64,000 nucleotides of DNA, from NCBI GenBank assembly GCA_020086605.1, contig JACBWW010000015.1:17151484-17215483 (forward strand), in the 5' to 3' direction. The position numbers and the translations under genes are program-made. The notes under the pieces were generated by a model, which worked only from the letters and a program-made list of their open reading frames with translations, did not search any database and was not told where the DNA came from. Shown here piece after piece: positions 27,481 to 38,790 of this stretch. Every line of letters starts with the position of its first letter. Positions within the stretch are counted from its first letter, which is position 1. Origin of the DNA: Lanius collurio (lineage: Eukaryota; Chordata; Aves; Passeriformes; Laniidae).

Positions 27481-28619
27481 TCCAACCTCAGGCAGCCTGC
27501 TTAGTGCAGGAGGGAGAGGCTGTAGATGTGTCTACTTGGACTTCATCAAAGCCTTTGACCCTGTCTCCCACAGCATTCTCCTGGAGAAGCTGTCAGCCCT
27601 CGGCTTGGACAGGTGCTCTGCCCACTGTGTGAAGAACTGTCTGGATGGTCGGGCCCAGAGAGTGGTGGTGAACGGTGCTGTATCCCGTTGGTGGCCAGTC
27701 ACCAGTGGTGTTCCCCAGGGATCAGTGCTGGGCCCAGTCCAGTTTAATATCTTCATTGATGATCTGGATGAGGGGATTGAGTCCACCATTAGCAAATCTG
27801 CAGATGACACTGGGGGGAGAGCGGTGATCTGCTGGAGGGCTCTGCAGAGGGACCCGGAGAGGCTGGCTCCGTGGGCCTAATCCAACAATACAAGGTTTAA
27901 CAAGGCCAAGTGCCAGGTCCTGCACCTGGGCCACAACAACCTCCTGCAGCACTGCAGGCTGGGGACTGAGTGGCTGGACAGTGGCCAGGCATAAAGGGAC
28001 CTGGGGCTACGGCAGACTGAACACGAGCCAGTGTGTGCCCAGGTGGCCAAGAAGGCCAGTGGCATCCTGGCCTGTATCAGCAATAGTGTGGCCAGCAGGA
28101 CCAGGGAAGTTATTCCTCCCCGGTACTCGGTGCCCAGTTGTGTGTCCAGTTCTGAGTCCCCCAAATTAGGAGGGATGTTGAGATGCTGAATCATGTCCAG
28201 AAAAAGTCAGTAAAGGTTGGTAAAGGTGTGGAGCACAAGTCCTATGAGCAGCTGAGGGAGCTGGAGTTGTTTAGCCTGGAGGAAAGCAGGTTCAGGGGAG
28301 ACCTTATCACTCTCTACAATTCCCTGAAAGGAGGGTGTAGCCAGGTGGGGGTCAGCCTCTTCTTCCAGGCAACCAGCAATAAGACAGCCTTAAGCTGTGC
28401 CAGGGGAGATTTAGCTTGGATATTAGGAAGAAATTCTTCACAGAAGGGATGATTGGGCATTGTAATGGGCTGCCCAGGGAAGTCGTGGAGTCCCTGGAGG
28501 AGTTTAACAGAAGGCTGGATGTGGCACTCAATTGACAAGGTGGTGTTAAGTCATAGGTTGGACTTGATGATCTCAAAGGTCTTTTCCAACCTAATTGTTC
28601 TTGTGATTCTGTGATTCTC
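27481..28619 (+). mobile_element. CR1 LINE, 5'-truncated, part of reverse transcriptase to 3' tail
   Basis: The translation from 27536 gives recognisable CR1 ORF2 reverse transcriptase: [18 protein letters not shown], then [13 protein letters not shown], then [13 protein letters not shown], then SADD. The catalytic pair of aspartates is kept, but the usual aromatic residue before A-D-D is serine. The frame stops near 27880; later pieces of the same protein (NKAKCQVLHLGHNN, GVEHKSYEQLRELELFSLEE) appear in shifted frames, so the copy is dead. The 3' end is classic CR1: TTGGACTTGATGATCTCAAA, then TTTTCCAACC, then the ATTCTGTG-type octamer at 28604-28619. The 5' boundary is approximate. Confidence 0.92.
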
Positions 28620-28733
28620 ATGAGGGAGCTGGAGGTGTTTAACCTGGAGCAAAGGAGGCTTAGGGGTGACCTTACTGCTCTCTAAAACTACATGAAAAGA
28701 GGTTGTAGCAAGGTGAGGGTCAGGTTCTTTTCA

Positions 28734-28907
28734 TAGAAACACAGAATAGTTGGAGTTGGAGGGGACTTCTCGAGATCATCTAATCCAGCCCTCCTGCTAA
28801 AGCAGGTTCACCCTAGAGCAGCTTGCACAGGATTTTGTCCAGGTGGGTTTTGCGTATTTATAAATAAGGAGACTCTACAACCCCTCTTCTTTATCTCTTA
28901 ACCTCTA
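28734..28907 (-). mobile_element. CR1 LINE fragment nested inside another CR1, with a 7-bp target duplication
   Basis: Read on the + strand it starts tagaaacacagaatagttgg, the reverse complement of a CR1 3' tail. It runs through ctaatccagccctcctgcta and aaagcaggttcaccctagag, a known form of the CR1 3' region, and is 5'-truncated after about 170 bases. CTTTTCA occurs at both borders (28727-28733 and 28908-28914), as expected for a target-site duplication. It belongs to a different CR1 subfamily from its host. Confidence 0.82.
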
Positions 28908-29106
28908 CTTTTCACAGGAAACAAGAAGTAGGATGAGAGGACATTACCTTAAGTTATATCAGGGGAAGTTTAGATTGGATATTAGAAAAAATTTATTCCT
29001 TGAAAAGGTGGTCAGGCATTGGAACAGGGTGCCCAGGAAAGTGGTTCAGCCACCACCTGTGAAGGTGTAGATGTGGCATTTAGGGATGTGATTTAATGGT
29101 GGACTT

Positions 29107-29136
29107 AACTAGTAACCCAGTGCTGGGTTACTAGTT
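29107..29136. repeat. Perfect 30-bp inverted repeat (14-bp arms, 2-bp spacer) in a CR1 3' region
   Basis: The left arm AACTAGTAACCCAG (29107-29120) and the right arm CTGGGTTACTAGTT (29123-29136) are exact reverse complements around TG. In ordinary CR1 elements the right arm corresponds to normal 3' region sequence, while the left arm does not, so the left arm appears newly made from the right. Confidence 0.9.
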
Positions 29137-29190
29137 GGACTTGATCTCAAAGGGTTTTTCCAACCTAAATGGCTCTGTTATTCTAAATTG

Positions 29191-32100
29191 ATGTTATTTC
29201 AGTAGTGACTTCTTTTTTTTCCTTAAGATCTTTAAATGAGGTATGATATTGTCTCTCACTTACATAATCTGGTTTGTATTTATGCATTAAACAGATGAAA
29301 ATACAATAAGAATATATTCCTGTAAGGGAGAAGATAGCTGTGTTAGCTTTTACATAACTGACCCTATGGTAACTACAATGAACAGTTCAGAAAAGGTAAT
29401 GAATGTAAGTTATCAGGTGCCTCTGTGTATGGCAAGGTACAGTTTTCATGCAAGGAAACAGTTGCTGAACATACACGCTTAAGCTTCTTTGCTGAACAGT
29501 TTGGTAGAAATAGCTGCTTGACAGGAAATAAAACCTGAGAACATGATACATGAATCCTGCTATGAAGTATAAATAAAAGGAGAATTGGAGCTGGACTTTT
29601 TATAACCTTTGGATAATTGCTTTCAAAACCAGAAAAACTTTTAATTCATATTACTCAGTGAAGGCTAATGTCGCAAACATCCATCCTTTATTGGAGTTTG
29701 GTATTGGGTACAGTGGATTACTTTTACACAGAGATGTAATTTGTTCTGAACATTCTTCTCTTTCTGCAGCTACAGTGCTTTGTCTCTAAACGTGCTGTTC
29801 TGCCTTCTTTTCCAACAATGCCACCTTATAATGTTTTCAGCTCAATACCTGACTTCAGCTATCCTAGTAGATAACTGGAAGGCTGCACTTGATAAAGGGG
29901 GAGGAATGTATTAGCCATCACAGTGTTGACACAAAGTAAATGAAGGGCACAGTTTTCTAGAAAATGGAGTCATGTAATAGCAAGAGGATTAGAAAACAGT
30001 GGGACATCCAGTCTGCAGAGCTCCCCTGAGACTTTTTCTCCTAAAACTTCTTGGAGAGATGAGGACTTGAATCCAGCCACATTCACGGGGATTTTTTTGA
30101 ATGCTTAAAATGCCGTTATGGAGGAAATTAGTCTGAAAACATAAATAGTTTATGAAATAAGAATAGAATAATAAAATGCAGCTTCAAAAAAGAACCTGCC
30201 AGAATCACTCAGATACACGTCAAGCTATATCTAAAGCGATATGAATATTTCTTTAAGGTGAGAATCGACTTATATTTTCTCTTGTTGTCCTTGACTGAAG
30301 GACATTTATATCTCACAAAGTATTTAAAAGATAAACAGAACAAATGCACGAAAATAGTTTTTTAAATCCATCTGTAATGTGTTCTCATGCTGTAGGATGA
30401 AAGAGGATAAAATTTAAATTCTATCAGGCTTTTTGACTGTGCAGCTTTGTTCCAACTGAATAGTGTTCAAGACAGGTATTTCAAAGCATAAAATATGTAT
30501 ATGCTCCTTAGCCTTTTTATTGAAACTCCTCTTTAGTTAGTGGATCAACAAGCCTGCTACAGAGTTTCTGAGAGTTGAGCATTAAAGTGCAATTTTGTTT
30601 TTTAAACTATTTTGTATTGCTTGGTATTTTTCTGAAATGCTGTTTTCAAGCAGCAACAAATATTGAATACAGTTCCAGAATTGGCACCTTGGAGAATCTG
30701 ACATACACAGTGCCGAAGCTAAACTGGGTTTCATGGAGAAATGAGTCTGATGTCTTAGTAAGTCTCCAAGTTAAGAATGTCTGCATGGCTACCATTGGAT
30801 GCTGTCATGGGACAGTCAGGAAGCTCTGTTGTCTGCTGCTGTGTCACTGTAAGTAAATCATTCCTTTATGAGGAAGAGAGAGTGAGCCTGCTGATAGAGG
30901 CCGGAGTCAGTTCCTCTTAAATGCAGTATAAAGTAGATTCTCTGGAGAAATTTCTTGTGTTACTGTGAAGCTTCTAGAACTCATAAAATAGCTCTAATAG
31001 CTCTGGGTTCCCAGAATAGCTCTACTGTGAGACTGCAAGGTATTTGTTTGTTTTGTGGGCTAGGTGCCAGGTTATTTCCGCATAGAAATGCATTTGAAGA
31101 ACAACTTCACTGGCTTTCTTAGCCCTCACAGGACATTCTGTGTAAGAGTGCAGTCTGCTCTCTCTCCAGGTTTGTTAAAATGCTTTTGATTGACCGTGAA
31201 TTTATTTGCTGAATTTAGCAGAAATAATCTGCTTTTCACAAAAAGAAATGATCATGTGTTTCTGAAAAGATGAGCCCATCCATGTGCAGAGAGAACTATC
31301 ACTTTCCACAACTTGGGTTGCCATCTTTTCCCAATAATGCCACTTCAGGAGTTCTGCCCACTCCGTGCCAGGGAGATGTTAATAACACTGTTGCACAGAT
31401 GCCTGACTGCACCTTGTTGAAGCTTTGTTTTGGCTCTTTGGCTGGAAGGTTGTAGGTAGCCTGTTGGCTGAGTTACCTGTGAGCTGTGTAAAACCACGTT
31501 CACATTTGCTGGTTGTGCTGGTTGACACTGGTCTGTGGGACTGTCTAAGCACCAGGAAGCATAGATGTCACTCACCAGCAAAGAGCTGGGGAGGCACTTA
31601 GGTTTTATTGGGGGGAAAAAATGCTTTTCAAGGCTTTAGTTTTGAGGAGATGCTTCTGAGTAACAAATGGAAAGTTATGGGTTATGCAGGCTTCCATTTA
31701 GTCTGTAATGAAATGCTGATTTCAGTTCTTTGCATTTTCCAGTGCTAGTCATCTCTGACACATCTTTAGGTTTCGCCTTTTTTCAATACAAATTATCTCT
31801 CAGGAAGGATAACTTTGCCTATACTAAAAGCCTATTTTTTAGAATTAGTGCTTTGCTGTTCTGATGGATGTGCACTTTGTCAGTTTTTTGGATTTTTTTT
31901 TATTAGATGGGGAAATCTTTTTAATACTAAAGAAATGTTTGTAATAAAGAGAAAAATCTGAAAAGAGTGAAAATTTTTTTCTCGGGACGGCACAGCTTTT
32001 ATCATTAGAGAACCACTGTTTGGTGGATCCTTTGCTGACTGTGGAGCCATTTCTGAAAGCTTCCCTCCTTCTGGGGACTGATGTCAGATGCAGCAGAGCA

Positions 32101-35100
32101 TTGAAAGGGAAACCTCTCAAAGTGAAGAGGCAGCAGAGGTGGTGGATTAAGTGGTGTTTAATTGCCCTAACACAAATAAGGATGATATTTAGTACTTTAT
32201 GAGGTCCCTATACCTTCACATTTGCACCAGAAGTACCTTTTGTGCAGTGGCCTTTGTCCATGCTGTGCATACATTAGTGACTGGTACTTAGTGCAGCTGT
32301 TAGAAAGATTGATATAGTTGAGCTTTGACAACCACAGATATGGTTGTCAAAACTCAAATAGTTGCACCTGGGATTTGCTAGACCCTGCTTCAACTGTGAC
32401 AGAGAATAATGTGTCAGGAGTTAGTTGTTGAGGATGGGTTGAGCTGTGAAAGAGGTGTTTTAATCAAAAATCCTGTGCTGTGTTATTGTCCTTCATGGGA
32501 AGCACTAAGTTTTGTGCTACTACCTTAGTACCATGTGTCTTTGCTTTTATCTATTGAACAGGGTGATGCTTTTACGTATTTTATATGATTAGTTTCTGAG
32601 AGATGTGCCAGTTGTGCCTGTAAAAATTTTTCTGTACAGATATTGTGAAAGAAGAAATTAGTCAAAGGATGGGACAATATCAAAACAGGATTTTTTAAAG
32701 TAGTGAAATAAACAGTGAGCTGTAAAGATATGATTTAGGGCATTCAGTGAAAGCTGACCACCCAAACTGGGAAGTCCAATCCTGCTTTTATGAATTCAGC
32801 TAGTTGCCCTAATAACCAAGTTAACCTCTCCATAAGTGTTTGTGTTGAACTTTATTGAAGTATATAATTGACCTTATTCCATGCAGTCATCAAATTATTG
32901 CATTCCAGCAAATTCAGTGAAAAAAAGATTACACAGATATCATTAATATTAGGAACTTTTTATCATTTTTTTTTCTAGAATGGGAAAGGAATTAAAGTCC
33001 AGACTATGAAAATTGCACTGTAAATTTTCTAAAGGAGTGTTATGCATAAAATTAATTTATCTGAAAACAATTTGGATATCTGGATTATCTCTTTACTAAA
33101 AAAAAAATCTCTAGAATTTGGCATATAGTGATATGTAAGGTGAGATTTGAAACATAAAATCAAAAATGTCTCTTTACATAAAATTTAGTACTTTGTTCTG
33201 TGTTTTTAAAAAAAACTTCAGGTATGGCAGTTTTGAGTTTTGTGCTGTCATCCTAATATAAGCCTAAAACACCCTCTGATCAAATAGTTTGCCAAATATA
33301 GTTATATTTCCATAATACTCTGGATGTGTGCCTAATCTCTTCTTCACATATGACTCCTGATTTTTAGTGGGATTGACATCAAGAGGTGTTTTTGAAGCTC
33401 AGGAATGTAACTGACACCCAAATTTCTTCTTCATATGCTGTTGGCATCCGGGTGAAGGGTTTATTTCAGTAATAATCTGAGACATTCGGTTCTTTGACCT
33501 GTATTTGGGCACCTAGACAAATACCATGACTCTCAATACCATCAGGGGTTCATTAGCTTTTAGTGTTTCTGTTAGCAAGTGTTCAGATTTCGGGCTCATT
33601 TCTGATCTAAGAGATTTAACAGCAGAGTGTTGTCCTTGGAAAATCTTCTACTCAGTTTGCTATGTGCAAGTCTGGCGACAGACTACTCAGAGTAAGTGTT
33701 GAAATGCATCATCCTGTTTGAGATTGTAACTAATTCAGCTTAATCAATTTCTAAAGAATGAAATTAGTTGAATGGCTGTTTTAGCTGAAGAACTGTCATT
33801 TGTTACAGAAGGTGAATGGAGTATTTTGCTACCCATTATATTCGGGCTGTGAAAAGTTGACTCAATTGACCCTACAGTTATTTGATGACCTCAGAAATGA
33901 CATGAAAGTTCTTCATGTCTTTCTGAAGCTCTTATAAATATGCACTGCAGTTGACTCATTTTTATTTCCCCCACAACATTAAGAAATTAGGAAATAATTC
34001 TACACACTGGCCAGTGCAGTTAGAGAAGGTATTTTTATTCCTTGGGGTTTTTTGGGGCTAATATCTGTGTTTAACCTTAAAAAGGATTCTTCAAGAATAC
34101 CATAAGCATTGTTTTGCCCAACCTTGGAAAGTCCTCTTCTGTGTCTGCATGCTTTCACCTTCACCTCCCAGTACCTCATACTCAACCCAAAATAATCACT
34201 CATTTGAGTGATGTTAGTTTTAAAAGCTCAGATGATGTTGATTGAGAAAATAAACTTTCAAGTATAATTTTAATCTAACATAGTCTTGTAGACATTCGAA
34301 CTGAGGTGTTAGTATTTCACTTGAGAGTGAGGAGGAAAGTGTTTCTCTGTAACACTTAAGAATACATTACCACGATGGTAACACAACAAACTAGCAATGA
34401 AGGAAAGTGTTTATTTACATTTCAGTAGTTCAGTATTTTAGTGGTTGCCTCATATGCCAGAACAGTGACTTTTAATTTACTCTTAAGTAAACACAGATGA
34501 GTGAGATTGTTTTTCACCACCAGTTTTCACTAATTTCTGATGAGCATGGTTAAGTTTGAATGATGGACTGGTTACTTGCTGGGCTAATCAGTGCATAAAA
34601 TCACTTGCAAAACTAAAAAGTAATTATGTGGGGTAGAATATGGAAGGGAAATAAGTAATAAAATAAAGTTAGGAAGCTGTTTGGAGATTGAAGCTGCGGA
34701 TTAAACATTCATGAATAAATTATCAAAGGCTTTATCAAGTGGCTAAACCTTGGAAAAAGCTTGACAACACTCCTATGTCTGTTTTTCTTGTTTGTCTAGA
34801 ATGCTTGCTTTATATAACTGCAGAAAGACTTTCTTGTTCAAGAGAAATCATTTAGTTTAAAAACATTCTGATTTTCTCCACAAACGATTTCTGTCATTTA
34901 AAGGAAATTTCTGTTTGTAAGAGTATACTCCTGGCAAGTTTTCAGATGTGAGGCACAGGGCTCTGAATTTTCTTTCAAGATTTTTTGTTGTTAGCCTTTC
35001 CAAAAGAGAATGTGATGTTTGTGTGTTACGTTGCAGACTTCATCTGCTTGAATTTTTATGAGGTAATTTAAATACAACTTTTTTCTTTCCTTTTTTTCCC

Positions 35101-35255
35101 CCCTCTATCTCCTGTTTTTTTTAATTCTTCTAGGAGCTTTTATGACGGGGTTCTGTGTCTTTATATTATTATAGTTAGTAATGTACTGAGTTATTAGACA
35201 CTGAAGTAGTCATGGGAGATCGGTGAGGTGGCCACTGGGAGAGAACCACACCCTG
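29191..35255. other. Non-coding DNA, presumed intron
   Basis: Unique AT-rich sequence. No repeats beyond short A or T runs and no supported exon were seen. Confidence 0.55.
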
Positions 35256-35813
35256 TGTTGACATATAATCTTTAATATATTTATTTGTCAGGACAGATAC
35301 AGTAGGTACAGAGATTCCTGTTCTTCAAACAGGCATGTGTCACAAATCAGAGCTTCAGTCCTACACTCCAGACATGTCCTGTGGTGGGGGAATGGGATAC
35401 TCACTCAGCCAGGCAACGTGCACAGTGGGTGGATCACAGCTCAGCTACCACATGTAGCAGTTGTTCTCATCAGACTGAAGATCTTACGAGGTATCTGAAT
35501 TCCAGGCATCTCATTTCTCCCCTCAGACCACTCTGTGGGCCCTGGGACTATTGTCTTAATTTTTTATTGCTCTCTACATTAGTTCATTGGCTTAGTCACA
35601 TAGCCCCAGGCCAATCTCTCTGACTTCCTCCTTCCTTGCGGCTAATTAGTGGTTGCTGCTGTGGTTTCTATCACCCTCTGGCCGCCTGCCTATATGTGAT
35701 ATAAGAAACGTTGCCTTTGTTATCCAGCACATGCTGCATTCATCTAGTCAGTTTGAGCTGGACAGGTTTAGTTAAGTCTCATTTATTTAGGTGGCACCTT
35801 GGGTATGTTAACA
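35256..35813 (-). mobile_element. Probable solo LTR of an endogenous retrovirus
   Basis: On the minus strand this 558-bp block starts TGTTAACA and ends TGTCAACA, which are near-perfect inverted ends of the TG...CA type. Two AATAAA hexamers are present on that strand (complements at 35280-35285 and 35563-35568). The interior is richer in GC than the flanks and holds no long frame, as expected for an LTR. The flanking bases (cctg left, ccag right) match at three of four positions, so a decayed target duplication is possible but not proven. No internal retroviral region adjoins it. The family was not identified. Confidence 0.55.
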
Positions 35814-38563
35814 CCAGGTGTTGTGTATTCTGTAAATGAGAATTATGGGCAGAATATTAACTAGAAAGGCTAAAGGCAGCCCCTCAGAAAGGTGGTTCAG
35901 ATGCTCTGTAGTTATGAATATTGTAATAAAAGGAGTATCCTGCATTACCCATCTGTGGTTCTGATCTCTCCATCCCATTCATGCTAACCTCTGTGTTCTC
36001 ATATGGAAAGGAGCCACAGAGCTCAAGTAGTTGAGGGGTTATAAATTGGATTTTCAGAGGTGTTTTATAGAAGCTTTTTTCTTCTCAAATGTCTTTGCCT
36101 GAAACACAGTACTTCCCCACTAACTGAGTGTTGGCAAGATGAAAGGGTGCCCAAAACAATATTCTTTTATTTTAAGACTGACACTGAAAGCTGGTTTTGT
36201 GTTTTTCATTGGCTTGGATAAATATTTTAGTGATTTTAAGTTTATTCTTTTTAGATAGACAGCATCTGTAAATTGGCTGAAGAACCTACAGAACATCAGA
36301 GAAGTAGCTACTAATTCAGTGGCACTTGGCTGAAATCCTTTCTAGAAAGCAAGACAGTATCTTTAAGTGCTGACTACCTCTACTTCCAGCTTATAAAGTC
36401 ACTTTCTCAGGAACCATGTAGCCTATAGGCAGGTACTTAATTCCTTCCGAGTGTATAGTAATGATCTGAACACCACAGTATGTCTTTTTCCTAACCCAAT
36501 ATAAACATATAATAGATAGTTCCCATATAAATATTGAACTGTATGATTCTATGGTAAAGAACCATTTGAGCATATTTCTACTAATTCTCAGGTTTTTGAG
36601 ACTTAAGATGATTTAGGAAAGAGGTGTAGAGTTGTTTGACCTTTTTTGTGGGATGGACCAATGCAATCGGTACCAGAAATCTTGCAGGTCATATTTAAGA
36701 AAACATACCTTAAAACTGGTGGAAACTTTCCTAGAATAGAGCTCACTTTTTTAGAGACAGAAATGCTGATTCAGATTCAGAGGGGAACTCTCAAAATCAT
36801 GATTAGAATTTTTTTTCTCCTGTACAGTAATATCTTAAGGGAAGAGAGAAAATTCAAACTTTTGATTTTAGTGAGGCTCTGTACCGAGTTCCTGTAATGC
36901 TTGTCTGTAGGCCTGTATAAATGTTTTCCTTTACTTCCTTTGAGATGCTGAGGAAGCAAAGTACAGAAGAGGGCCTCTAGGTCTTAACCACACATCCTAT
37001 ACATAACAAATGAGCACTTAGGTTATTTCCCTTTAGCCTGGTGTCCTGTCCTGCACCTGTGCAAATGATAGCTTGGGAGGTGGATCTGGAGTAATGCACT
37101 GGGTCAGCACGTGGCAGTGGATCAGGCTGGTATTACTGAGGCAGCATGTCTGGATGTTTTGCAACACTTTTGTCTGCACTGATGGTGCAATTTAGAAATA
37201 TCAGTTCAAATTCTTTTCAGTACTGAAAAGCTTTAAAAGTGATGAAAGTTTTGAGTAGTCCTAAGGAACCATACTGGCTCCATGTATGGGACTCATACAC
37301 TGAAAGGTTTCACAGAATTCAGGAATAATACCCACAGCATGAACCACTAATGCCATTGCTGAGTTGCTGGGATCCAGCCATGATTCCTGCATTTCTTGAA
37401 TGTCGCTACTGCATCAGCTTCTCAGGACATTTTGTCCAAACACCAGGAGGTTGACAGACAGGTCCATGTTTGGCCTGCAGCATTACTTACACTCTGGTGC
37501 TGTCAGTGATGAAACTGTATAGCATGCACTCAGAGCTGACTATAGGTGACAGCAGGTGTTCCATTACTCACTGTCTGATAACCCTTTTCTTGCCTCAACC
37601 CCTGCCGACCAACACAATGCAACATACCGTTCCACTGGACCTCTGATTGAGTCCTTTTGTGGAACTCAGATAATGCTCTCTAGGTGCCTGGAAAATGCCT
37701 GTAGGGCTTTTTACTCGCTCCTTGAAAGATCCATGTAGGAATTGCGATTTTCTGTAGTGTTTTGCTAAACCTGGATTCCTGAGCATGGAGCAGCGGCTGC
37801 TGATGAACTAGTCCTAGTTCGTTCTCTTGCAGTATGTTGATTAAGTATCTCAAGCTGTTTTGCACACATCATATTGACCAACATCATCCAGAGTCTGGGA
37901 TGGTTGGGCCTGGGACCTGGAGAGGTGTGTAAGCAAAGAATCACAAATCAATTAAGAATATGGAATTGTCTCCTTCCATGATATTCTGGCCTCAGTGTGT
38001 GCTAACACACTGGATGGTCTGCTATGAAGACTTCATAAAGATAGCCCACTTAGAAATTTTTGGGGCTTTATTGGTGCTGCACTCCACAGACCTTTGTGAA
38101 GACAGAGAAAGCAGCCTCTTGGCTCATTGTGAACATCTCTTAGGTGATTTTGATGCCTGATAGTGTACCCCTCTGCACAGGATCTGTAGTGGAAAGTTAT
38201 CCCTTTATGGTGTTTAAAATATTGGCAGTGTACATATGTGCTTACCTTCGAGATAGCTGTTTGTAATTAGTTATATTTGTAGAAACATGTATATTTATTT
38301 CTAAAAATATATTTATGTAAAGTAATTTTGATGGATTATTTTTATATGACTGCACATAATTTTTTTCCTATAAAATATGCATCTAGTATGGCCTTGATAT
38401 TTATGAGTTTTTCCATAGTGAATCATAGTTAAACAGTAGGTTTTGGTTAGAGTGAGAGACACAGAGTAGATTCTTTCTTGCTCTTTATCCAGGACTGTTT
38501 TCTAGACTACTCCAAATTAGTTGTTTTCCCCATTTTGTGAACCAGATAAGATGCTTCATTTTT
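35814..38563. other. Non-coding DNA, presumed intron
   Basis: Unique sequence between the LTR and a CR1 remnant. Short open frames around 37550-37870 overlap on both strands with no recognisable domain. Confidence 0.55.
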
Positions 38564-38790
38564 CATAGTATTGTAGAATCATTTTGGTTGAAAAGGAACT
38601 TTAAAGGTCTTTTAGTAAAACACGCCTGCCATGTTCAGGTAAATCTTGCAAGAGCAAGGGACCTTGCACTTGGCTTTTTATGAACCTCGTGGTGTTCCCA
38701 AGGACCCACTTCACAAGCTGGTCCAGGTCCCTCTGAATGGCATCCGGTCCCTCAGGCATCTCAGTTCCACTGTCTGTTACTGATGAAGAC
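38564..38790 (-). mobile_element. CR1 LINE remnant, apparently internally deleted
   Basis: The left end (38564-38640) looks like a reversed CR1 3' tail (tagtattgtagaatcatttt, then aactttaaaggtct). From about 38665 the minus strand encodes PEGPDAIQRDLDQLVKW, the ORF2 segment just after the reverse transcriptase core. In a full element these parts are several hundred bases apart, so either an internal deletion or two adjacent insertions explains it. Confidence 0.7.

Larger units (their letters stand above)
28621..29190 (+). mobile_element. Second CR1 LINE, 5'-truncated, head-to-tail behind the first and split by an insertion
   Basis: It begins at gagggagctggaggtgttta, which matches the first copy around 28253, and continues to the CR1 3' end (GGACTTGATCTC, TTTTTCCAACC, decayed octamer) near 29188. 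The segment 28734-28907 is a foreign minus-strand CR1. Removing that segment and one copy of the flanking CTTTTCA restores a continuous CR1 sequence across 28733 and 28915. The element starts one or two bases after the octamer tail of the upstream CR1. It also contains a perfect palindrome at 29107-29136. Confidence 0.88.

Noticed and set aside
27536..28170. CR1 reverse transcriptase frame as an active or domesticated gene
   Set aside because: Stops and frameshifts break the frame soon after the catalytic box, and the aromatic residue of that box is replaced by serine.
30575..30856. 93-codon + strand frame ending near a gtaagt motif as an exon
   Set aside because: The frame has no family resemblance and the stop lies at the donor-like site. 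The acceptor side is weak.
36535..36556. gtatgattctatgg as a CR1 tail
   Set aside because: Only one octamer-like word and no CR1 sequence on either side.
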